Positions 1 to 5,065 of a DNA stretch of 5,200 bases are shown in pieces. Location of the stretch: assembly GCA_030592985.1 (NCBI GenBank), contig JAUVIB010000276.1:1-5200 (forward strand), written 5' to 3'. The notes beneath the pieces are model-generated. The model ran no database searches, was not told the DNA's origin, and saw only the letters and a program-made list of their open reading frames with translations. The position numbers and the translations under genes are program-made. The DNA is from Calditrichaceae bacterium (lineage in GTDB: Bacteria; Calditrichota; Calditrichia; Calditrichales; Calditrichaceae). Each line of letters starts with the position of its first letter. The first letter of the stretch is position 1.

Positions 1-1181
1 AAAGCAAAAACTAAAATTTTGGTCATATCAGTATTTAGGTTTGGTTGTCCACGTCCAAAAACTGATTCTCGTAAAAATTGAGTTTTACTTTTAAAAAAAA
101 GAAATAAAAAAATCTGATGTAGTTCATTTGGCAAAAATAAAAGAGCCTGAATTCCATCATTAAATGTTGTTTCAAATGCGCAAATTTTAGGAACACCTAA
201 TGTAGCACCACTATTTGTGAGCATAAATGTATTTGGACTAACAAGACGAGTTTTTTTCAATCCTTTTTCTTTTATAGTGTAAGTATGCTTTTCAAGGTAA
301 ATATTCTCATCTGCTGTTAAATCGGCAACTTTAAGAAATGGAATTTCCCCGTCGTAGAATTCAGGGCTTCCTGCAGGGCGTGGTGAACCACCCCTTACAA
401 CATCCGCAAAATCATCCACTCTACACCATACCCACCCTTCCGGTAGGTCAAAAGGTTTTTCATCTTCACTGATTGGTGGAAGTGTTTTTTGCTTTTTAAT
501 CTTGCCGTCTTTACCCAACCGATCTTTTTCGGCTTTAATTTTTTCTAACAGGCGGGCGGCGTGGTTTTCACCGTAAATCAGTTCAGGATTTTGTTTGCGC
601 CATCCAGCAGTCAGTTTGCCTTCCACCGCTTCCTGCAAAATGGACTGACGCATTTGATTTATAGAATTATGCTGTTTAGAAATTTGAAAATTAATATCAC
701 CAATTTCATTTTCTATTCTTTTAAAAAAATCTACAATAGATTTTTGAGTATCAATATCAGGCAAATCAATTTTAAGTGGCAAAAGATGTTTGGGTTTAAT
801 TTCAGTTTTTATGCCACCTTTAACCTGATCTTTTAACAGTTGGATAAATTTTGTACTTTTTAAAAATCTCTTAAAATATTCAACATTAATTTTTTCGTCA
901 TCAAATTGGTATGATGAATAATGAATTGTCGCGGTTATATCGTCACTACCATCATAAACTGCCAAGGCGCCTTTCGCCACATTTATACCGGAAATAACAA
1001 GGTCGCCTTTTTTAGCAATGATCATATCTGTCTTAGATGATTTATCAGAAAAATGAATTACACCTGTAAAATCAATCTTATTTAGTCTCTTTAAATTAGT
1101 GACTTTTGGATCATTTGGCTTATACCTGCCATCACGCTCTTTTAAAAATTCACCAACTTTTGTTTTAACCCACTCAGCCAT
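1..1181 (-). CDS. hsdS: Type I restriction-modification specificity subunit (HsdS), 3' end cut by the window edge
   Basis: The 393 codons visible are open in one frame with no stop. HsdS gives a type I restriction-modification complex its DNA target specificity: each of two target recognition domains (TRDs) reads half of a split site, and conserved helices set the spacing and bind HsdM. TRD1 covers roughly residues 1-145. The central helical region contains QSILQEAVEGKLTAGW (ending at W194), a hallmark of the family. A second half starts with PEGW (247-250), then VRGGSPRPAGSP, LTNSGATLG and GRGQPNLN (376-383), the usual lead-in to the final PPLxEQ segment and distal helix, which lie beyond the window. 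The ATG at 1181 is chosen because a TGA lies immediately upstream in frame; its Shine-Dalgarno is weak. It begins 35 bases after the rhuM stop, so it is probably co-transcribed. It appears undamaged although hsdR and most of hsdM are missing upstream. The family is certain; activity is not. Confidence 0.93.
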   Translation of the reverse strand, partial: MAEWVKTKVGEFLKERDGRYKPNDPKVTNLKRLNKIDFTGVIHFSDKSSKTDMIIAKKGDLVISGINVAKGALAVYDGSDDITATIHYSSYQFDDEKINVEYFKRFLKSTKFIQLLKDQVKGGIKTEIKPKHLLPLKIDLPDIDTQKSIVDFFKRIENEIGDINFQISKQHNSINQMRQSILQEAVEGKLTAGWRKQNPELIYGENHAARLLEKIKAEKDRLGKDGKIKKQKTLPPISEDEKPFDLPEGWVWCRVDDFADVVRGGSPRPAGSPEFYDGEIPFLKVADLTADENIYLEKHTYTIKEKGLKKTRLVSPNTFMLTNSGATLGVPKICAFETTFNDGIQALLFLPNELHQIFLFLFFKSKTQFLRESVFGRGQPNLNTDMTKILVFA

Positions 1182-1216
1182 TCATCCACTCGCTTTTCAA
1201 CTGACTTAATAATCTA

Positions 1217-2317
1217 TCACTTTTTATCATTATCGATTTTCCCTTTAACCGGCTTTTTACGTTGTAGTTTCTTCCCCGCCTGCCGGCGGGCAGGTTTCGC
1301 CGCATCCAGTTTTTTTACTATTTTATCAAAATCACTGCCTGTTTTATCTTTTTCGGAAATGCGCTTTACATTAAACTTTTCATATTCATCTTCGGCTTTT
1401 GCGGCGGCCAATTCGTGTGAAATTTTTCCGGTATGGCTTAAAATATTGCGCTCGTTAAATTGTAAAAAGGAGTCCAACTTTTCCCGCCAATTTTTCATAA
1501 AGACCTGTTTGTGTCTCTTCGCCTGATCTTCAGCATAATCCAGATACATGGTTACAATACGGTTTAACGCTTCCAGTTCTTCTTCATTTAAATAATTTTT
1601 TGCAATGCTAACGTCGCCCTTACGTACTTTTTCGCCTTTCCAGGAAGTCAATCCCATATTGGGTTTGGATGCATCGGCGCGGCCGGATACAATTTCGGCC
1701 GCGGTTTGCCCGGATATGGCAAAGTGCAGTTTGTTTTGCACGGCCTTAAAGAATGCTTTGGTTTCTTCCGCTTTAGGATCATAATCAACCGCTAACTTAT
1801 AAATTTCTTTAATTTTATGATAAAAGCGCTGTTCACTGGAACGAATATCACGAATGCGTTCCAACAATTCATCAAAATAGTCGGATCCGATATTTTGCAC
1901 ATTTTTCAAACGCTCATCATCCATGGTAAAGCCCTTTACCATATATTCGCTTAATCGTTCAGTAGCCCAACGTCGGAATTGGGTGCCGCGATGAGACCGC
2001 ACTCTGTAGCCAACGGCGATGGTCACTTCCAAATTATAAAATTTAGTGGAATAATTTTTCCCATCCACGGCAGTTGTCAAGAAATCCTTGACAACTGAGT
2101 TTTCATCCAGCTCACCTTCTTTAAAAATGTTTCCTAAATGAAGGCTGATATTTTGTTTTGTGTTTTGAAACAATTCTGCCATTAGTTTTTGTGTAAGCCA
2201 AACGGTTTCTTCCTGTAAACGGACTTCTATTTTTGTCTGCCCTGATTCGGTTTGATAAATAATAATTTGGGAATTTGGTTTTCCCGCCGGCTGGGCGGGC
2301 AGGCCTGATTTACTCAT
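1217..2317 (-). CDS. rhuM: RhuM-family protein (Virulence_RhuM domain)
   Basis: This 366-residue protein is close to the usual length of the RhuM family, named after a Salmonella pathogenicity-island 3 gene. Its biochemical role is not established. Homologues often sit inside type I restriction operons between hsdM and hsdS, as here, which suggests a defence or regulatory role. Family signatures: IIIYQTESGQTKIEVRL (about 18-34), a helix-turn-helix-like stretch LTQKLMAELFQNTKQNISLH, then FLTTAVDGKNY, YNLEVTIAVGYRVRSHRGTQF, RRWATERLSEY and GFTMDDERLKN. A charged helical C-terminal region ends in a lysine-rich tail. The ATG overlaps the end of the upstream chimeric ORF by 8 bases (ATGAGTAA), so translation is probably coupled. 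Two GC-rich palindromic repeats lie inside the gene and encode GLPAQPAG at residues 5-12 and PARRQAG at 342-348; neither seems part of the family core. The protein is probably cytosolic: no signal peptide or membrane segment is visible. Confidence 0.9.
   Translation of the reverse strand: MSKSGLPAQPAGKPNSQIIIYQTESGQTKIEVRLQEETVWLTQKLMAELFQNTKQNISLHLGNIFKEGELDENSVVKDFLTTAVDGKNYSTKFYNLEVTIAVGYRVRSHRGTQFRRWATERLSEYMVKGFTMDDERLKNVQNIGSDYFDELLERIRDIRSSEQRFYHKIKEIYKLAVDYDPKAEETKAFFKAVQNKLHFAISGQTAAEIVSGRADASKPNMGLTSWKGEKVRKGDVSIAKNYLNEEELEALNRIVTMYLDYAEDQAKRHKQVFMKNWREKLDSFLQFNERNILSHTGKISHELAAAKAEDEYEKFNVKRISEKDKTGSDFDKIVKKLDAAKPARRQAGKKLQRKKPVKGKIDNDKK
1275..1294. repeat. GC-rich palindromic repeat, copy 1 (inside the 3' end of rhuM)
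   Basis: The plus strand reads CCCGCCTGCCGGCGGGCAGG. It can form either of two overlapping hairpins: CCCGCC/GGCGGG with loop TGCC (1275-1290), or CCTGCC/GGCAGG with loop GGCG (1279-1294). The surrounding DNA is AT-rich, so it stands out. In rhuM it is read as PARRQAG. It resembles short interspersed palindromes common in some environmental bacterial genomes; that comparison is from memory. Confidence 0.8.
2071..2097. repeat. Perfect 11-bp inverted repeat inside rhuM
   Basis: CAGTTGTCAAG at 2071-2081 and CTTGACAACTG at 2087-2097 are exact reverse complements around the 5-base loop AAATC. In rhuM mRNA it would form a stable hairpin over the codons for SVVKDFLTTAV. That protein stretch is conserved in the family, so the pairing may partly follow from the encoded amino acids. 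Confidence 0.75.
2283..2303. repeat. GC-rich palindromic repeat, copy 2 (inside the 5' end of rhuM)
   Basis: The plus strand starts CCCGCCGGCTGGGCGGG and ends GCAGG. It forms a 6-bp CCCGCC/GGCGGG stem with loop GGCTG. It shares the CCCGCC...GGCGGGCAGG skeleton with the copy at 1275-1294, in the same orientation, but is read in a different codon phase, giving GLPAQPAG at residues 5-12 of the RhuM protein. It lies just before the conserved start of the RhuM core, as if inserted behind the start codon. Confidence 0.78.
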
Positions 2318-2648
2318 TAATCAACTCGTGTTTCAATTGTTCAAGCAATTCATCGCTTTTTTTGAAAGAAACTTGCAGCATTTCAAGAAGCTCTGAACTG
2401 GACCAGGTGTGTTCTTCTTCGGCAATGTGCGGGTTTTTTATATCAAGATAGTAGCCGTTTTTTTTCAAATCTTCTATTGAAACTTTCCAGAACTGTTCGT
2501 TGACTTCGCGGTTTGTCCACCACTTTTTCAGGCTTTCGAACTCATCTTTGCGGAATGGTTTTTGAATATCCCAACCGGCATTATCCAATGCAGGAATCAA
2601 GTATTTTGTAATGATATCTCGTTCTGTTAAATCCTTTTTAGATGTCAT
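2310..2648 (-). pseudogene. HsdR N-terminus / HsdM C-terminus in-frame chimera, a type I restriction operon deletion scar
   Basis: This open 112-codon frame reads as two unrelated pieces. Residues 6-30, containing LTERDIITKYLIPALDNAGWD, match the extreme N-terminus of type IB-like HsdR subunits, which normally continues with a QIREEV...GRIIVRGK-type nuclease region that is absent here. From about residue 31 it reads KPFRKDEFESLKKWW, then NREVNEQFWKVSIEDLKKNGYYLDIKNPH and a helical tail, which is the C-terminal end of HsdM. The SAM-binding and NPPF catalytic motifs of HsdM and all HsdR nuclease and helicase motifs are missing. The simplest reading is one in-frame deletion from early hsdR to late hsdM in an ancestral hsdR-hsdM-rhuM-hsdS operon. 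The ATG has an AGGA at 2654-2657, five bases upstream, so a small protein could still be made. The HsdM C-terminus is a region that packs against HsdS, so residual HsdS binding is conceivable but speculative. An assembly error is the main alternative. Confidence 0.82.
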
Positions 2649-2653
2649 TTCAA

Positions 2654-2657
2654 TCCT
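2654..2657 (-). promoter_or_regulatory. Ribosome binding site of the hsdR/hsdM chimera
   Basis: AGGA on the minus strand, five bases before the ATG at 2648. It supports this start and suggests that the original hsdR translation signal survived the deletion. Confidence 0.6.
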
Positions 2658-2726
2658 AATAAAATTTTACTATCGGCCAGAGACGGCAGATTAAAAAAGG
2701 TAAGTAATTTTTGAATGTTATACAAA

Positions 2727-2755
2727 ATTATACTTGAACATTTTTCCAGTATAAA
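2727..2755 (-). promoter_or_regulatory. Possible sigma70-type promoter for the chimera-rhuM-hsdS operon
   Basis: On the minus strand a perfect TATAAT lies at 2732-2727. A partial -35 hexamer, TTTATA (four of six matches to TTGACA), lies at 2755-2750 with 17 bases between them. It is about 80 bases upstream of the first ORF of the restriction-locus remnant. In DNA this AT-rich such matches arise easily by chance, so this is only the best candidate in the gap. Confidence 0.27.
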
Positions 2756-3042
2756 TAATGTCCGTTTTTTATAGAGAAAGTGGCTAATATACTTTTATGC
2801 AGGCTCGTTCTATCATTATTTCATTTAAATATACATCCAGTTATTAAAACTTCAAAAAATTAAAACTAATTTAAAAAGTTTAAACCATATTCAATTTATT
2901 TCACTAATTGAAAAACACAACACACCTATTATTATCAGACTCAAAATATTGAAGGATATAAGAATAAAATACAAAAACGTTTATCTTAGTGGCTATTTTA
3001 TTAGCTATTGAGAAGTATATAAAAAATGTAAAAACAGAAGGA

Positions 3043-3543
3043 TTAATAATCGTGGGGGATGCCTTTAATATGCAGCATCAGATGATCTTTATCTTTTACA
3101 TCATCTAACCAGCCATGATTAGCGTCTTCCTTCGTATCAAGGTCTTTTATATAGGGTTTGATATCCAAAACAGGCGTCCCGTCAAATACATCTAATCCGG
3201 AAGTATAGATGATATTTTCTTCTATTTTTTTTATGCGCACTATACTCAATCCGATAGGATTAGGACGTACAGGAGAACGGCTGGCAAACAAACCGATCCC
3301 GCTTTCAGGCGCAAAAGAACCTAACCAGGAAGGTTTAATTGTTAGTTCCGGTTTTTTTGATACTTTATTAATGAAATACAATACATAAATATACTTAAAG
3401 CGATTTAATTTATGGAGTCCTTCTTCATATTCCGGGTTAAGAATAATTTTAAATTCACCATTATCCTCCTCCACAGGCTGATAGGGTGCGAAATCCATAT
3501 AAGGCGTTTCAATAATACCAATTGATTTAAAATTTATATTCAT
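3043..3543 (-). CDS. trmO: TrmO-family tRNA-Thr t6A37 N6-methyltransferase (TsaA/UPF0066), short form
   Basis: TrmO enzymes use S-adenosylmethionine to methylate the N6 of threonylcarbamoyladenosine at position 37 of threonine tRNA, a modification next to the anticodon that tunes decoding. The family signatures are clear: SIGIIETPY at 7-15, GLFASRSPVRPNPIGLS at 84-100 (the SAM-binding region) and DGTPVLDIKPYI at 121-132. At 166 residues it is the single-domain form; the E. coli protein is about 235 residues with a C-terminal extension missing here. The short forms are less well characterised, so substrate identity is inferred. The start lies four bases after the nifX-like stop. With only a weak Shine-Dalgarno of its own, it probably depends on translational coupling. 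It is the last gene of a methyltransferase, NifX-like, TrmO operon; no clear terminator follows. Confidence 0.9.
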   Translation of the reverse strand: MNINFKSIGIIETPYMDFAPYQPVEEDNGEFKIILNPEYEEGLHKLNRFKYIYVLYFINKVSKKPELTIKPSWLGSFAPESGIGLFASRSPVRPNPIGLSIVRIKKIEENIIYTSGLDVFDGTPVLDIKPYIKDLDTKEDANHGWLDDVKDKDHLMLHIKGIPHDY

Positions 3544-3547
3544 CTCA

Positions 3548-3943
3548 TCAGTTTCTAATTATTATGGGTTTACGTATATCCTTACGCTTTTCCTCAAGAA
3601 TTCTTTCATAGCTCTGTTGTACTTTTTCTATGGCCTCTTCAATCGTTTCAACACGCGGTAAAACACAGACGAATTTTTTTATCATACGGGTAATATTGGT
3701 TCCAAATTGCCTGCTAACCAGTACATCAACGTTTTTTAATAATCCTGACATCCCTTTTGCTTTATTGGGATCACCGCCTTTAATATGATGGTTTTCTGCA
3801 AATTTTGGATTCTCAATTTTTTCAAGAAATTCAGTGGAATCTTTTGTCATTTTATAGACCAAATAAAAACCGGCATCCCCAAAATGGCCGTCATTTTTAA
3901 GTTTTTCATTATCTTCCGTGGCAAAAGCAACCAATAACTCCAT
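3548..3943 (-). CDS. NifX/NifB-like protein with dinitrogenase FeMo-cofactor biosynthesis domain
   Basis: This 131-residue protein belongs to the Nitro_FeMo-Co family (NifX, NafY and the NifB C-terminus), small cytosolic proteins that bind or carry iron-containing cofactors or clusters. Supporting features are the N-terminal strand MELLVAFATED, the phrase GDPNKAKGMSGLLKNVDVLV, and SRQFGTNITRMIKKFVCV, which corresponds to the family's ...GPNI pattern. The C-terminus, from about residue 105, is a charged helix. No other nitrogen-fixation gene is visible; stand-alone homologues are common in anaerobes that do not fix nitrogen, and their cargo is usually unknown. I place the start at the ATG at 3943: AAAAGGA at 3951-3957 lies seven bases upstream, whereas the GTG at 3949 is only one base from it. 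The gene lies 29 bases after the methyltransferase stop and four bases before trmO, so it is an operon member. Confidence 0.87.
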   Translation of the reverse strand: MELLVAFATEDNEKLKNDGHFGDAGFYLVYKMTKDSTEFLEKIENPKFAENHHIKGGDPNKAKGMSGLLKNVDVLVSRQFGTNITRMIKKFVCVLPRVETIEEAIEKVQQSYERILEEKRKDIRKPIIIRN

Positions 3944-3950
3944 ATACACT

Positions 3951-3957
3951 TCCTTTT
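3951..3957 (-). promoter_or_regulatory. Ribosome binding site that decides the NifX-like start
   Basis: AAAAGGA on the minus strand. It is seven bases from the ATG at 3943 but only one base from the in-frame GTG at 3949, so the ATG is the better start. Confidence 0.65.
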
Positions 3958-3972
3958 ATTTTTCTATTTATT

Positions 3973-4560
3973 TTAATTTAGCGGCTTATGAGCAATCAAT
4001 AAGCGTACATATTTTTTAAACATAAAGAATTCATCAAATTTGTCAAATCCCTGGTCTCGTAAAATCCCTTTCCAGTTTTTTTCGATATAATCAAAAGCAT
4101 AGGGACACTCACCCAGTTTAAAAGGAATCCTGTAATAAAAAGGCATTTCTTTCAGGGAGAACTCATTAAAATCCAGAATACAGAACTGCCCGCCGGGTTT
4201 TATATTTTTGTAAACATTTTCAATCACTTTCAGACGCACTTCATGCGGAAAACCATGAATCACAAAAATGATAAAAGCCTTATCTACCGGTTGATCTACT
4301 TCAAAAGGAATATCAACACGCTGATTGCGGAAAGTAACATTGGTGAATTGTGCACAATTAGCACGAAACTGTTCTCCCATCTCATCAGAGATATCCATAC
4401 CGGTTAGAGAGCCTTTTTCCGAAAGATACTTGCGCATAAGACAAGCATTCCGCCCTGTTCCACATCCAAGATCAAGGACGGAATCTCCGGGCTGTATACT
4501 CATATTTTTTATGGCGGATTTGATAAATTTATCATAAAGTCCAAAGCTCAACATATCCAT
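3973..4560 (-). CDS. Class I SAM-dependent methyltransferase (UbiE/COQ5-like), probably N-terminally truncated by an amber codon
   Basis: The 195-residue open frame has a Rossmann-like methyltransferase fold: motif I VLDLGCGTGRN at 28-38, the acidic end of strand beta2 at MDIS (D56), AFIIFVIHGFPHE at the motif II/III position (95-107), and NIKPGGQFCILDF at 119-131, the typical post-motif segment. The small-molecule substrate cannot be told from sequence. The helix MLSFGLYDKFIKSAIKNM before motif I normally follows a longer N-terminus. In the same frame upstream I read KRIYPDSKVETQGFMARK after a TTG at 4629 with a good ribosome site, then TAG, then DKI leading into this ATG. The native protein was therefore probably 218 residues. 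A second AGGA at 4568-4571, seven bases before ATG 4560, could allow restart, leaving the catalytic core intact. It is the first gene of the operon with the NifX-like gene and trmO. Confidence 0.85.
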   Translation of the reverse strand: MDMLSFGLYDKFIKSAIKNMSIQPGDSVLDLGCGTGRNACLMRKYLSEKGSLTGMDISDEMGEQFRANCAQFTNVTFRNQRVDIPFEVDQPVDKAFIIFVIHGFPHEVRLKVIENVYKNIKPGGQFCILDFNEFSLKEMPFYYRIPFKLGECPYAFDYIEKNWKGILRDQGFDKFDEFFMFKKYVRLLIAHKPLN

Positions 4561-4629
4561 TATTTTATCCTATTTTCGGGCCATAAAACCCTGTGTTTCA
4601 ACTTTGGAATCCGGATATATTCTTTTCAA
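4561..4629 (-). pseudogene. Upstream N-terminal segment of the methyltransferase, interrupted by an in-frame TAG
   Basis: From TTG 4629 the frame reads MKRIYPDSKVETQGFMARK, then TAG at 4572-4570, then DKI, and continues into the methyltransferase at ATG 4560 without a frame change. AAAGGA at 4636-4641 lies six bases before the TTG. The peptide resembles the usual N-terminus of this methyltransferase group (YPDSKVE..GFxARxYD, recalled rather than searched), in which the stop position would be tyrosine; TAT or TAC to TAG is one base change. Options are a nonsense mutation with internal restart, a translated 19-residue leader with stop-restart coupling, amber read-through, or a sequencing error. 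Confidence 0.68.
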
Positions 4630-4635
4630 ATCAAA

Positions 4636-4641
4636 TCCTTT
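4636..4641 (-). promoter_or_regulatory. Ribosome binding site for the TTG start at 4629
   Basis: AAAGGA six bases before TTG. It is stronger than the AGGA in front of ATG 4560, so it argues that the original methyltransferase gene began at 4629. Confidence 0.6.
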
Positions 4642-4889
4642 CTATAAATTTTTAGCTATAACATATCCATCACAGATGGCCTCCGGCACTTTCCCTCTAT
4701 TATCTTGAACGTTTTAAGGATCATGGTACGTTCAATCATCTCCATACCTTGGGCGTTTTCATCCGGCATTTCTACGATTATTATTTTATGGTTCTTCTCT
4801 ATCAATTTACTGGCAATTTTGACACCAATCAAGCTACTATCGATAATCAAAAAAATATATTTTCCGAGAGGTTTTCGTCTAATAAAAAT
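4642..4889 (-). pseudogene. Remnant of an FAD/NAD(P)-dependent oxidoreductase (NADH:flavin oxidoreductase-like NAD-binding segment plus C-terminal tail)
   Basis: The first part (about 4889-4700) reads LGKYIFLIIDSSLIGVKIAS, then KLIEKNHKIIIVEMPDENAQ and GMEMIERTMILKTFK. This fits the NAD-binding segment of pyridine nucleotide-disulfide-type oxidoreductases, typically GKKVVVIGGGLIGxE...VTIVEMLDEIA..ME...R..LLK.LK. The glycine-rich GGG has become DSS, consistent with decay. A different frame then reads RGKVPEAICDGYVIAKNL ending at TAG 4644-4642 (codons 4698-4642), which looks like the C-terminal end of the same family after a GDC-type FAD motif. The stretch between, perhaps 80-100 residues, is missing. 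The usual FMN barrel or N-terminal FAD part is also absent, and no ATG start or ribosome site is visible. The first frame alone gives an open stretch of 64 codons from TTG 4850 to 4656, which should not be called a gene. The assignment is from memory of the family pattern. Confidence 0.62.
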
Positions 4890-5017
4890 TCAATTCAAAA
4901 ACAAATTATCCCTCTATTAATTAAATAACATAAAGGGAAACTTTATCTCATTAATTTACAATCTTCAATTTGCTATAGTTGACGAATAATGACCAACGAT
5001 TGATTTACAATCTACGA
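4890..5017. other. AT-rich spacer before the oxidoreductase remnant
   Basis: There is no gene here. It must contain or follow the promoter of the methyltransferase operon, because a terminator lies directly upstream, but I see no well-spaced -35/-10 pair on the minus strand. An 11-base direct repeat ATTTACAATCT occurs at 4954-4964 and 5003-5013, of unknown meaning. Confidence 0.45.
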
Positions 5018-5045
5018 AAAAGAGCAGAGTACCCTCTGCTCTTTT
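5018..5045 (-). terminator. Rho-independent terminator of the coiled-coil protein gene
   Basis: A perfect 12-bp stem, AAAAGAGCAGAG against CTCTGCTCTTTT, closes on the loop TACC (GGTA on the minus strand). The T-rich side ends the stem in the minus-strand transcript, followed by CGTAG. It starts 20 bases after the stop at 5066. Because A and T runs flank both sides it could work in both directions. It separates the right-edge gene from the methyltransferase operon. Confidence 0.88.
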
Positions 5046-5065
5046 CATTACGGTTATACTGCTGT

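Larger units (their letters stand above)
2649..3042. other. AT-rich intergenic region without a gene
   Basis: About 390 bases separate the trmO stop from the start of the restriction-locus remnant. Base composition is much more AT-rich than the flanking genes, and all frames on both strands have frequent stops. I see no tRNA, no convincing terminator for the trmO operon (only a weak GCTA/TAGC inverted repeat near 2991-3006 without a following T run) and no remnant of the missing hsdR or hsdM sequence. The possible promoter at 2727-2755 is the only signal worth naming. Confidence 0.6.

Noticed and set aside
561..836. Plus-strand 91-codon open frame
   Set aside because: It lies wholly antisense to hsdS, has a low-complexity F/I/N-rich composition and no ribosome site. 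It is a shadow of the real gene.
2779..2995. AGTGGCTA repeated at 2779-2786 and 2988-2995
   Set aside because: Eight-base matches are expected by chance in 5 kb, and nothing else aligns around them.
2988..3042. Possible terminator after trmO
   Set aside because: The only inverted repeat (GCTA/TAGC) is 4-5 bp, AT-rich and not followed by a T run on the minus strand.
4325..4537. Plus-strand 70-codon open frame
   Set aside because: It is antisense to the methyltransferase motif I region, where the minus-strand reading is clearly the conserved one.
4550..4670. Repeated ATGGATATGTT (MDML) at the oxidoreductase remnant end and at the methyltransferase internal ATG
   Set aside because: Only 11 bases match, the flanks do not, and the remnant is better read in another frame (CDGYVIA) at this place, so coincidence is likelier than duplication.
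4656..4850. Open stretch of 64 codons starting at TTG as an independent small gene
   Set aside because: It has no Shine-Dalgarno, the homologous reading extends upstream of the TTG, and the downstream part of the same family continues in another frame. It is better explained as a pseudogene.
4705..4920. Plus-strand 71-codon open frame with hydrophobic composition
   Set aside because: It is antisense to the oxidoreductase remnant. Its hydrophobicity follows from AT-rich DNA, and it has no ribosome site or family resemblance.
4954..5013. Direct repeat ATTTACAATCT flanking about 38 bases
   Set aside because: It is short, AT-rich and lacks inverted ends. There is not enough to call a mobile element or operator.
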